A stretch of 50,673 nt of DNA from Ignavibacteria bacterium (lineage in GTDB: Bacteria; Bacteroidota; Ignavibacteria; Kapaibacteriales; UBA2268). Where the stretch lies: positions 1-50,673 of the forward strand of contig JAOADV010000015.1 of NCBI GenBank assembly GCA_026417135.1. Direction: 5' to 3'. Under the pieces are notes generated by a model, which worked only from the letters and a program-made list of their open reading frames with translations, did no database searches and was not told where the DNA came from. This document shows, one piece after another, positions 17,087-25,140 of the stretch (positions are counted from its first letter, which is position 1; the number at the start of each line of letters is the position of its first letter). Position numbers and translations under genes: made by a program.

Positions 17087-18049
17087 CTACTCTTCGGGCG
17101 GGGGCTCGCTTAAAAGAAGTTGACCCGGATTTTGAGTATATTCGAGTAGCATTTTTTGCATTAATGAATTAGATTTTTTCAATCCATTTATCAACTCGTT
17201 TAACGAAAAGCTTGCAAGTTCGACACGAGAAGCAACTACAAAGGCTATTTGCTTACCTAAATCGACGAGACTATCGACTCGTGTTAAAGTGTTGTCGACC
17301 TTTTCCGACAATTTTAACATCTGGGCTTCTTTGTTTAATGTGTCGGCAAAATTTTCTAACTTTTTTGTGATTTGAAGAATATTTAAAGAGGCATTTCCCA
17401 AAACCGAAATTATTCTTGTTGTGTCGAGCTGTTGCGAAAGAGAACGAAGGTTTTCGCTAGTTAACTTAAAATTAGTAAAAGTTTCGGAAAGATTTTCATT
17501 TTTTAAGAAATTGTCGGCTGTGTTTAGAAAATTTACTATGCTTTGGGAAACATCCCGAAATTGGAATTCAAGTATTTTGTTTGCAGCTTCTCGAATTCCT
17601 GCTTCCAAAGTTTCAATTCCAGAAGGTGCCGAAGGGATAACCGCAAGATTTGGTTTAAAAGGTAATTTGGGATGCCGTTCTAAAATGTATGGGTCGGTTG
17701 GGTAGAATAGTTGAAGGAATCTTCCACCGGTTAAACTAGTAAATTCTATTTTAACCCTCATACTATCCCGAATTTCTAAATTCTTTTCTAAAACCATAAC
17801 GATTTCCACCATTCGCCCATCGGGCGCCAAACGAACTTCGAACACACTACCAACGGGGATGCCAAGATACTTAACTGGTGTCCCTTTTGAAATCCCTTCC
17901 ACAGAACCATCGAAATAGGTTGCATAGTACGAGCTTTCTTTGAAAAATTTCTCGGCACCGAACCAAACTAATCCAATACCAAGCAAGAAGAAGCCGGAAA
18001 TTAGAAACAAGCCTATGAAGAAATTAAGATTAATCCTATTTTTTGCCAT
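17087..18049 (-). CDS. MCE/MlaD-family lipid transport protein
   Basis: A 320-residue protein with one N-terminal transmembrane helix (about 10-30). A single MCE domain spans about 38-118 (YFDGSVEGISKGTPVKYLGI, PVGSV, LTGGRFLQL). A long, mostly helical region that may pack as a coiled coil follows, then a short Pro/Glu tail. In Gram-negative bacteria MlaD-type proteins form periplasmic hexamers that carry phospholipids between the inner-membrane MlaEF transporter and the outer membrane. No MlaE permease or MlaF ATPase gene is adjacent, which is unusual since these usually cluster. The ATG is preceded by AAGGGGCGAG. It lies just downstream of a tRNA gene and has its own TAATTTTG box. Confidence 0.88.
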   Translation of the reverse strand: MAKNRINLNFFIGLFLISGFFLLGIGLVWFGAEKFFKESSYYATYFDGSVEGISKGTPVKYLGIPVGSVFEVRLAPDGRMVEIVMVLEKNLEIRDSMRVKIEFTSLTGGRFLQLFYPTDPYILERHPKLPFKPNLAVIPSAPSGIETLEAGIREAANKILEFQFRDVSQSIVNFLNTADNFLKNENLSETFTNFKLTSENLRSLSQQLDTTRIISVLGNASLNILQITKKLENFADTLNKEAQMLKLSEKVDNTLTRVDSLVDLGKQIAFVVASRVELASFSLNELINGLKKSNSLMQKMLLEYTQNPGQLLLSEPPPEE

Positions 18050-18075
18050 AAAACTCGCCCCTTAATTTTACGTTT

Positions 18076-18083
18076 CAAAATTA
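18076..18083 (-). promoter_or_regulatory. Candidate -7 box TAATTTTG upstream of the MlaD-family gene
   Basis: TAATTTTG on the minus strand, ending 26 nt before ATG 18049. No clear TTTG -33 element is seen. It lies between the tRNA gene and the MCE gene, allowing expression independent of the tRNA. Confidence 0.45.
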
Positions 18084-18154
18084 AATTAATAAAAATATAA
18101 AAGAAAATGAAATAGTTAAGAGGAAAAAGGAAATTGGTCCAAGAAATTATTTAG

Positions 18155-18228
18155 TACCGGAGGAGGGATTTGAACCCCCGACACACGGATTATGATTCCG
18201 TTGCTCTAACCAACTGAGCTACTCCGGC
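18155..18228 (-). tRNA. tRNA with CAU anticodon, probably elongator tRNA-Met
   Basis: A 74-nt cloverleaf read on the minus strand. The acceptor stem is GCCGGAG/CTCCGGT with a terminal G-U pair. The D arm is GCTC-AGTTGGTTA-GAGC. The anticodon arm is ACGGA-ATCATAA-TCCGT, giving anticodon CAU, and the T loop is TTCAAAT. The discriminator is A, and no CCA is encoded. It lacks the mismatched first pair and the GC-rich anticodon stem of an initiator. A tRNA-Ile2 (CAU modified to lysidine) is not excluded, but the C4/C5 pattern of that tRNA is absent. It lies 15 nt beyond the stop of the bifunctional-nuclease gene. Confidence 0.95.
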
Positions 18229-18243
18229 AAAAGTCTTCGAAAA

Positions 18244-18867
18244 TCACTTTTCAGTAATTTTTTTCAATTCATCGCGAATTTTAGCAGCAAGTTCGTAGTT
18301 TTCTTCCTTGATTGCCTTTTCCAACTTTTCTTGTAATATTTCAATTTTAGATTTTGGTTTTTCTGGTTCTCTGGGCAGAAACACTTCGCTTTCTTCTTCT
18401 TCATCTTCAAGTTTAGTGAAGAATTCGGATTCTTTTGATGAATCATCTATATCTGAAAGGCGAGTAGATGAAAATGTAATTCCAGCTTGGTCGAGTACAT
18501 CGGAATTAACAAATATCGGCACGTGGCAACGAACGGCAAGTGCTACTGCGTCGCTTGGACGTGCATCGATATCGAGAGGGGGATGCTCGAAGATAATTCT
18601 GGCATAAAAAGTTCCATCTCGAAGGTCGTTTATATAAACTTGGTCAATACGAGTACGAAGTTCGTCGAGAATCATTTTCATTAGGTCGTGTGTAAGCGGT
18701 CGTGGTGTAGCCATTCCTTCCAAGACCAACGCGATGGATTGAGCCTCGAATGGTCCAATAATTATAGGTAAGCTCCGATTCCCTTGCTTTTCTTTTAAAA
18801 TTAGAGCGTAAGCATTTGGACTATCGGGGCTTGCTGTTATTCCTATTGGTCTAACTTCGATTTTCAC
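18244..18867 (-). CDS. Bifunctional nuclease family (BFN/DUF151) protein with UVR motif
   Basis: A 207-residue protein. Residues 1-135 are a BFN domain with the landmarks LPIIIGPFEA, RPLTHDLM, DARPSDAVALAVR and PIFVN. An acidic linker follows (about 140-170), then a C-terminal UvrB/UvrC-type helical hairpin (about 175-205, LEKAIKEENYELAAKIRDEL). BFN proteins have been reported to have RNase and DNase activity in plants, while bacterial homologues remain poorly characterised. The UVR motif suggests docking to a partner protein. This combination recurs in the FCB group. It starts with GTG at 18867 preceded by GAGAGGA. It lies 75 nt downstream of etfA on the same strand and just before the tRNA. 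Confidence 0.88.
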   Translation of the reverse strand: MKIEVRPIGITASPDSPNAYALILKEKQGNRSLPIIIGPFEAQSIALVLEGMATPRPLTHDLMKMILDELRTRIDQVYINDLRDGTFYARIIFEHPPLDIDARPSDAVALAVRCHVPIFVNSDVLDQAGITFSSTRLSDIDDSSKESEFFTKLEDEEEESEVFLPREPEKPKSKIEILQEKLEKAIKEENYELAAKIRDELKKITEK

Positions 18868-18942
18868 TATTCCTCTCTCTTTTCTTGAAACTCACATTTA
18901 AAAGACTATATCCTTTTACTTTTATTTTATTTATTAAAATAA

Positions 18943-19914
18943 TTATTCTTTATACTTTTTTAGTTCCTTTATCAGCTTGGGAATGGCATTAAATAAATCC
19001 CCGACAATCCCATAGTCTGCAACTTTGAAAATTGGAGCATCTTTGTCTTTGTTGATTGCTAATATGAATTTCGAAGAAGCCATACCAGCAAGATGTTGAA
19101 TTGCTCCACTTATTCCACAAGCAACATACAGGGTTGGAGAAACGGTTTTTCCAGTTTGACCTACTTGTTCGTTGTGGGGACGCCAACCAGCATCGACAAC
19201 GGCGCGCGATGCTCCAACGGCCGCTCCTAAGACATTAGCCAATTCTTCGATAAGATTGTAATGTTCCGGACCTTTAATCCCTCGTCCACCCGATACAACT
19301 ATTTCTGCTTCTAAAACATCGAGCTTGCCTTCGTTTCGAAATGAGTTAACTACGACTTCTTTTTTATCGTTGTCTCCGACGTCTGGGTTGAACTCTTCTA
19401 TTTCGAGCTTTTCGGTCGGATTGACTTCTGCTGTGAAAACATTAGGCCGCAATGTGAATATTTTAATGTTTCCATCGACTAATACATTAATTTGTGCCTT
19501 TCCAGCATAGATAGGTTTCTTTGCAATGGCTTTTCCATTATCGATTGTTAAACTAATGCAATCGGAGATGTAGGGAGATTCGAGATTTGCTGCTAAACGA
19601 CCAGCTATTTCGAGCCCATAGGTATGTGCTGGTAATAAAACATATTCGACTTGATACTTGGTAACAACTTGAGATAAAGCCTTTGAAAACAAGGAAACAG
19701 AATACTTCTCGAATGTAGAATTGTTGATAAGAATAATTTTACTCAAACCGAATTCCTTCACTTTTTCCAGAAGCTCGGTATTCGAGGAGAAAGCGACTCC
19801 GAGTAATTCGTAATTTGTTTGTTCGGCAATTTTGCGACCAGCAGTAATGAGTTCGTAAGAAACTCTTTTTATTTTATTTTCTAAAACTTCTATTAAGACT
19901 AAAATTTTTTTCAT
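18943..19914 (-). CDS. etfA: Electron transfer flavoprotein alpha subunit
   Basis: A 323-residue FAD-binding subunit of ETF, which passes electrons from acyl-CoA and other dehydrogenases to the quinone pool. The N-terminal adenine-nucleotide-alpha-hydrolase-like domain (1-190) is followed by the FAD domain. The FAD domain carries VSGGRGI, SRAVVDAGW and the signature GQTGKTVSP ... YVACGISGAIQHL ... AINKDKDAPIF near the C-terminus. GGAGG precedes the ATG and lies within the 12-nt gap after etfB, so the two are one operon. No electron-bifurcation partner dehydrogenase is adjacent. Confidence 0.96.
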   Translation of the reverse strand: MKKILVLIEVLENKIKRVSYELITAGRKIAEQTNYELLGVAFSSNTELLEKVKEFGLSKIILINNSTFEKYSVSLFSKALSQVVTKYQVEYVLLPAHTYGLEIAGRLAANLESPYISDCISLTIDNGKAIAKKPIYAGKAQINVLVDGNIKIFTLRPNVFTAEVNPTEKLEIEEFNPDVGDNDKKEVVVNSFRNEGKLDVLEAEIVVSGGRGIKGPEHYNLIEELANVLGAAVGASRAVVDAGWRPHNEQVGQTGKTVSPTLYVACGISGAIQHLAGMASSKFILAINKDKDAPIFKVADYGIVGDLFNAIPKLIKELKKYKE

Positions 19915-19926
19915 AATACCTCCATT

Positions 19927-20673
19927 TTAAATAATTTTTGCATCTTCGTGAAGAAGTCGAGCTATTTCTGCAATATCTTCGTCGCTATCGGAAAGTATGA
20001 TGTTCTTGCGTGCACGGTGGGGGATTTCCATATTGATTATTTCGTACATTGGCGATGTTTCTTGTGGCGAACGCTCATCAATAGGTTTGTTTTTGGCTTT
20101 CAAAATGTCGGGAAGTTTGGGATAACGAGGCTCGTTCAAACCTTTTTGTGCCGAAATCACGCAAGGTAGTGTAGTTTCGACAACTTCACGACCCCCAACG
20201 ACATCCCTTTCTGCAACTACTTTACTTCCGTCAATTGTTAATTTCGAAACAATTGTAATCAAGGGAAAGTTCAAAAGTTCGGAAACCATTGCTGGTACTG
20301 CTAATGAATCATAATCGACACTTTGTTTGCCAAAAAGTATTATGTCGGGGTTAAATTCTTTTGCATAAATTGCGATATTCTTTGCTGTAAAGAAGGAATC
20401 GAAGGAAGAGTTTGTTTTTACAAGAACCGCACGGTCGGCTCCCATTGCAAGAGCAGTTCGAATTATCTCTTTCGAAGGCTCGGGACCAACTGTTATTGTT
20501 ACAACTTCGCCACCGAATTTTTCTTTGATTCTCAAACCTTCTTCGAGCGCAAATTCGTCGTATGGATTAATTATAAATTTAACTCCTTGCTCGTCGATGG
20601 ATTTTCCATCTTTACCAACTAAAATTCTTGTGGCTGTATCGGGTACTCTCGAAATACCAACTAATATCTTCAT
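19927..20673 (-). CDS. etfB: Electron transfer flavoprotein beta subunit
   Basis: A 248-residue partner of EtfA, forming the soluble heterodimer that binds FAD and, in classic ETFs, AMP. Landmarks are the N-terminal MKILVGISRVPD, NPYDEFALEEGLRI, the GADRAVLV signature and the central FGKQSVDYDS. A VGGREVVE segment lies before the recognition-loop region. The ATG at 20673 is preceded by ATATGGAG. It is the first gene of etfBA with a TAATTTTG box 32 nt upstream. Confidence 0.96.
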   Translation of the reverse strand: MKILVGISRVPDTATRILVGKDGKSIDEQGVKFIINPYDEFALEEGLRIKEKFGGEVVTITVGPEPSKEIIRTALAMGADRAVLVKTNSSFDSFFTAKNIAIYAKEFNPDIILFGKQSVDYDSLAVPAMVSELLNFPLITIVSKLTIDGSKVVAERDVVGGREVVETTLPCVISAQKGLNEPRYPKLPDILKAKNKPIDERSPQETSPMYEIINMEIPHRARKNIILSDSDEDIAEIARLLHEDAKII

Positions 20674-20705
20674 ATTTCTCCATATTTGATAAACAAATGC
20701 ACATA

Positions 20706-20713
20706 CAAAATTA
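20706..20713 (-). promoter_or_regulatory. Candidate -7 box TAATTTTG for etfBA
   Basis: A minus-strand TAATTTTG ending 32 nt before the etfB ATG. The divergent spacer to rng (161 bp) also serves rng, for which no clear box is found. Confidence 0.45.
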
Positions 20714-20834
20714 ATGATTTTCTTTTTCTTGCTATTCTAAATTCTAAATTGACCATTAGGCAAGTTTTCCAAATTTTATCATAATTTATTCGTCAATTTT
20801 TTGTTAAAATACATAAATATCATTTTTTTATTTT

Positions 20835-22499
20835 ATGAAAAAGGAAATCCTAATTAGTTCGGAGATTAATGAGATTCGAATAGCCATAACCGAAGATGGT
20901 CACTTGGCGGAATATTTCGTTGAACTTCCCGACCAAGAAAAATATGTTGGTAATATTTATTTAGGTAGAATTATCAGGATTCTACCTAGCCTCAACGCAG
21001 CTTTTGTTGATATTGGTTTAAAACAAAATGCTTTTTTGCATTTTTCAGATATTGATGAAAGGTTCAAGTATGTCCTTTGGGATGAAGATGAAAAGGAAAT
21101 TACAACTTTAGAGAAAGATTTAAATCCAGATAATGGCAAATCGGAACGAAGCGTTATTAATGAAATTGACGAATTAATCGAAAATTTGGACAACCAGAAC
21201 GGAAAGCCAAAACGAAAATCCAGAAAGTCGCAGCAAAACAATCAATCCATCCCAACTTATAAAATTCAATTTAAAGAGAACCAACTCGTTCCAGTTCAAG
21301 TTGTTAGAGAGCCGTTCTCCAATAAAGGAGTAAAAGTAACAACAAGAATTTCTTTGCCCGGCAGATATTTAGTTTTGGTTCCAGATTTCAACATAATTGG
21401 TGTATCGCGTAAAATAACATCATTAAACGAAAGGAAACGATTGCGAGCACTTGCCGAAAAAGTTACGAGCAAAGAGTTTGGTTGTATAATACGAACTGCT
21501 GCAATAGGTTGCGACGAAGAAGATTTTGAAACTGATTGGCGAAAGTTGAAGGAACAGTGGTCCAGGATACAAAGGAAAATTTCGAACGCAAAGGAGCCTG
21601 GTCTTCTTCACAAAGATATGACTTTGACTACAAGTATAATTCGCGACCTTTTTCGAAACGACGTCGACCGTGTCGTAGTCGATTCAAAAAAACTTTATAA
21701 AGAAATAGCCGAATATTTGGAAGATTATTCCCCCGAATTTTTAGGTAAAGTTGAACTTTACAAGGATAAAATTCCACTTTTCGATTATTATCAAATAGAA
21801 AAAGAAATTGAACAAACCAAACAAAGGAAAGTTTTGCTTCCGAGCGGTGGGAGTATTATAATCGACCAAACCGAAGCAATGTTTATAATTGATGTAAATT
21901 CTGGAAAATTGACAAAGGAAGCAACCCAAGAAGAAAATGCTTTCAAGACAAATATGGAGGCGGTGGTCGAAATTGCAAGACAAATTCGATTGCGGGACCT
22001 ATCTGGTATTATTATTGTTGACTTTATCGATGTTCACGACCCAATTCACAAGAAAAAGATTTACACCGAGATGCGTCGACATTTGAAAAGAGACCGTGCT
22101 AAAACCGTCGTTTTTCCATTGACTGAACTTTCGTTGATGCAAATTACAAGGCAAAGAATAAACTTGAATATTTCAGAGAAGGTAACCGAAATCTGCCCAC
22201 TTTGTAGAGGAACTGGACGCATTCCAACAAAAGCAGAAGTGTTAACACAGATTGAACGTTGGCTAAAGAACTTTAAGTCTAAATCGAAAGAGTTCCGCCT
22301 AAAACTTTATGTTCACCCCCATATTGCAAACTACTTGACTTCTGGAACTATTTCCCGACTTGTGAAGTTAATGTTGAAATATTTTGTAAGATTGAAATTA
22401 ATATCCGACGACAAACTCCAACTTGACCAATTTAGATTTGAATCGATGAAACAAAGCAAAGACATTACTCTTGAGTATTTGGAAGCAACAAATGAATAA
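20835..22499 (+). CDS. rng: Ribonuclease G (Rne/Rng family)
   Basis: A 554-residue endoribonuclease for rRNA maturation and mRNA decay. An N-terminal RNase H-like part leads into an S1 domain (YVGNIYLGRIIRILPSLNAAFVDIG) that is split by a highly charged, low-complexity insertion (about 80-145). The catalytic metal residues are D353 (FIIDVNSGK) and D396 (IIVDFIDVHD). The CPLC zinc-link cysteines C454 and C457 hold the dimer. Escherichia coli RNase G has 489 residues, and the excess here is mostly the insertion. There is no long RNase E-type scaffold tail. It is the first gene of the rng-dxr-rseP cluster and overlaps the dxr start by 8 nt. Confidence 0.95.
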   Translation: MKKEILISSEINEIRIAITEDGHLAEYFVELPDQEKYVGNIYLGRIIRILPSLNAAFVDIGLKQNAFLHFSDIDERFKYVLWDEDEKEITTLEKDLNPDNGKSERSVINEIDELIENLDNQNGKPKRKSRKSQQNNQSIPTYKIQFKENQLVPVQVVREPFSNKGVKVTTRISLPGRYLVLVPDFNIIGVSRKITSLNERKRLRALAEKVTSKEFGCIIRTAAIGCDEEDFETDWRKLKEQWSRIQRKISNAKEPGLLHKDMTLTTSIIRDLFRNDVDRVVVDSKKLYKEIAEYLEDYSPEFLGKVELYKDKIPLFDYYQIEKEIEQTKQRKVLLPSGGSIIIDQTEAMFIIDVNSGKLTKEATQEENAFKTNMEAVVEIARQIRLRDLSGIIIVDFIDVHDPIHKKKIYTEMRRHLKRDRAKTVVFPLTELSLMQITRQRINLNISEKVTEICPLCRGTGRIPTKAEVLTQIERWLKNFKSKSKEFRLKLYVHPHIANYLTSGTISRLVKLMLKYFVRLKLISDDKLQLDQFRFESMKQSKDITLEYLEATNE

Positions 22500-23664
22500 T
22501 AGTCGAGAGGTTGTAAAACTTTCTATTTTAGGTTCCACTGGCTCAATTGGTATACAAACCTTGCAAGTAATTGAGCAAAGTAGGGGCAAATTCGAAGTTC
22601 TCTATTTGACTACTAATAGGAACATCGACTTACTTTACCAACAGGTTCAAAAATTTGCTCCAAAAGGGGTAGTTATCCGAGATTACGATATGTTCAAGGA
22701 GTTCAAGAAAAAATATAATGCTAATATTAAAGTTTTTTCTGGGGAAGATGCGTTGGACGAAGTTGCAGCTTCAAGCGAAAACGACCTCGTTGTATCTGCT
22801 ATCGTTGGTTTTAGTGGTGTCAAACCGACTATTTCAGCCTTGGCTTCTGGTAAAAATGTTGCATTAGCAAACAAGGAATCCATAGTTGTTGCTGGGGAAA
22901 TCATTACAGAAATTACAAGAAAATATAATTCTAAGATTATCTCTATCGACAGCGAACATAATGCAATTTTGCAGTGTTTGGTAGGTGAGAATTTGGATAC
23001 CGTCGAAGAAGTAATTCTTACAGCTTCGGGTGGACCTTTTCTCAATACTGACCCCAAAAATTTCGAGCATATTCAAATCCAAGAAGCTCTTGCCCATCCT
23101 CGCTGGTCTATGGGAAAAAAAATTTCCATCGATTCTGCAACTTTGATGAACAAAGGCTTAGAAGTTATCGAAGCCCATTGGCTATTTAATTTAGAGACCG
23201 ATAAGATTAAAGTATTGATACATCCAGAAAGCATAATTCATTCTATGGTTCAATTCATAGATGGCTCTATTAAAGCTCAATTAGGACCCCCCGATATGCG
23301 AATCCCAATTTCTTTCGCTTTAAACTATCCTAATCGTTTCAAATATGACTTCCCACGAATCAATTTAGCAAAGATAGAAAAATTAAGCTTTTTCGAACCA
23401 AATCATAATAAATTCCCTTGTCTTCGTTTAGCATATGATGCTCTTGCGGTAGGAGGTAGCGCCCCTATTGTTTTAAACGCTTCGAATGAAATTGCTGTTA
23501 ATGCCTTTCTTGGCGGAAAAATTACTTTCGATAAGATACCGGCTTGCATTGAGTTTGCCTTGAACAAGATTAACAATAAGGCAAAACCTTCGCTCGAAGA
23601 GATTTATTACATTGACAAATTAACACGCGAGATTACTGAAAGTTTTATTAATAATTTGAATTGA
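22492..23664 (+). CDS. dxr: 1-deoxy-D-xylulose 5-phosphate reductoisomerase
   Basis: A 390-residue enzyme of the non-mevalonate isoprenoid pathway, making 2-C-methyl-D-erythritol 4-phosphate with NADPH and a divalent metal. GSTGSIG (14-20) binds NADPH. Further family motifs are ANKESIV, DSEHNAI, and the substrate loop PRWSMGKKISIDSATL with the following NKGLEVIEAHWLF. The start ATG 22492 lies inside the last codons of rng (8-nt overlap). An upstream in-frame TTG at 22471 would lengthen it without matching the family. The rseP ATG begins 2 nt after its stop, indicating translational coupling along the cluster. Confidence 0.97.
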   Translation: MNNSREVVKLSILGSTGSIGIQTLQVIEQSRGKFEVLYLTTNRNIDLLYQQVQKFAPKGVVIRDYDMFKEFKKKYNANIKVFSGEDALDEVAASSENDLVVSAIVGFSGVKPTISALASGKNVALANKESIVVAGEIITEITRKYNSKIISIDSEHNAILQCLVGENLDTVEEVILTASGGPFLNTDPKNFEHIQIQEALAHPRWSMGKKISIDSATLMNKGLEVIEAHWLFNLETDKIKVLIHPESIIHSMVQFIDGSIKAQLGPPDMRIPISFALNYPNRFKYDFPRINLAKIEKLSFFEPNHNKFPCLRLAYDALAVGGSAPIVLNASNEIAVNAFLGGKITFDKIPACIEFALNKINNKAKPSLEEIYYIDKLTREITESFINNLN

Positions 23665-23666
23665 TT

Positions 23667-25046
23667 ATGGATTTTTTTAGCACACTCTTTTACTTCATAA
23701 TTGTAATTGGAATTTTAGTTGTTTTTCACGAATTCGGGCATTTCATAGCAGCGCGTCTTGCTGGTATTCGTGTGGATGTTTTTTCGATAGGTATGGGTCC
23801 AAGATTGTTTGGTTTTAACAAAGTAAATCGTTTTACATTTGGAAAATTGCCCGAAGGTTTCGATTTAAATGGACATACAGATTACCGAGTTTGCATTTTC
23901 CCTATTGGTGGTTATGTCAAAATTGCTGGGATGGTCGACGAAAGTCTCGATAAGTCTTTCATTAATGAACCTCCAAAGGAATATGAGTTCAGAAGTAAAA
24001 GCACGTTCGTCAAACTCTTTGTAATTACCGCTGGGGTGTTGATGAATGTGATTCTTGCTATTTTACTTTTTTCTGTGATAGCATTAAACGAAGGTAAAGT
24101 AATTTGGAGAACGAATAAGATTGGCTATGTTCAACGAAATTCTTTGGCAGAAAAAATTGGGTTAAAACAAGGGGACGTAATTTTACAAGTTGACAACGAA
24201 AATATCCAAGATTGGAATGAATTAATCGTTAAACTTTCTCTCGATAAATTCGGTACGACTAAAACAATAAAAATTTTGCGAAACAACGACACAGTTAATT
24301 TGAGGGTCGATGGCAACCAGATCGTCAGAAGTATTGCCGAAGGCCAAACAAGCTTGGGACTTACTCCTTCGAATTTTTATGTATTTGTCCGAGAAGTCGA
24401 AACTTTAGCTCCAGCTGGTAAAGTTGGTTTGAAATCTGGCGACACTTTGCTTTCAATTAACAATGAGCAGATTGATGCATTCGACGAGTTAACATATTTG
24501 CTTTCGTTAAATAAGCAAAAATCTATTTTATTGACTTGGAAACGTGGTAGCACAATCCTTTCAGATTCAGTTGTACCAACAGCGGAAGGTAAACTTGGGT
24601 TCTATCCGGGTTTTTATTTTGCTGGTCCAAAGGATACCCTACGTTTTTCGTTAGTCGAAGCTTTATGGGTTGGTGTTAAAGAAACTTATCGTGCAACCGA
24701 GCTTTTCTTTTTCTCTGTATTGCAGATATTTAAGGGGACAATTTCCGCAAAAGAGTCAATTGGCGGACCAATAATGATTGCAAAGAGTGCTTCCCAGCAA
24801 GCCAGTCTTGGGTTGATTTACTTCTTGAATTTTATTGCTTTGCTTTCGATAACTCTTGCAATTATAAACATTTTACCACTCCCAGCATTGGATGGAGGCC
24901 ATTTCGTTATTATTTTGCTCGAAGGTATTATCCGACGCGAATTACCGATAAAAGTGAAGCTAATTATTCAAAATATTGGTATTGCTTTGATTATTCTTTT
25001 GATGATATTTGTCATTTTCAACGACGTTGCAAGATTACTGAGATAG
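23667..25046 (+). CDS. rseP: Site-2 intramembrane metalloprotease RseP
   Basis: A 459-residue zinc metalloprotease of the inner membrane that cleaves anti-sigma factors and leftover signal peptides. The active site HEFGH is at 21-25, and the C-terminal LDGGH motif with zinc ligand D409 is near the last helices. About four transmembrane segments flank two PDZ-like domains (about 145-225 and 235-310, with IGLKQGDVILQVD and VGLKSGDTLLSIN). ATG 23667 begins 2 nt after dxr; TTG 23661 is also in frame. A dxr-rseP order is widespread in bacteria. It is the last gene of the cluster and converges on the flippase gene. Confidence 0.95.
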   Translation: MDFFSTLFYFIIVIGILVVFHEFGHFIAARLAGIRVDVFSIGMGPRLFGFNKVNRFTFGKLPEGFDLNGHTDYRVCIFPIGGYVKIAGMVDESLDKSFINEPPKEYEFRSKSTFVKLFVITAGVLMNVILAILLFSVIALNEGKVIWRTNKIGYVQRNSLAEKIGLKQGDVILQVDNENIQDWNELIVKLSLDKFGTTKTIKILRNNDTVNLRVDGNQIVRSIAEGQTSLGLTPSNFYVFVREVETLAPAGKVGLKSGDTLLSINNEQIDAFDELTYLLSLNKQKSILLTWKRGSTILSDSVVPTAEGKLGFYPGFYFAGPKDTLRFSLVEALWVGVKETYRATELFFFSVLQIFKGTISAKESIGGPIMIAKSASQQASLGLIYFLNFIALLSITLAIINILPLPALDGGHFVIILLEGIIRRELPIKVKLIIQNIGIALIILLMIFVIFNDVARLLR

Positions 25047-25140
25047 AATATACTTTGCTTCCTTAGTAGTTATTCTTCAAAGAATATTGCAAATTAATTT
25101 ACTTTTTCCTTGAATTTTCTTGTATTTAACCGTATTACGG

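Noticed and set aside
22471-22491. TTG start extending dxr by seven codons
   Set aside because: The ATG at 22492 fits family length and gives the usual 8-nt overlap with rng; the TTG has no ribosome site.
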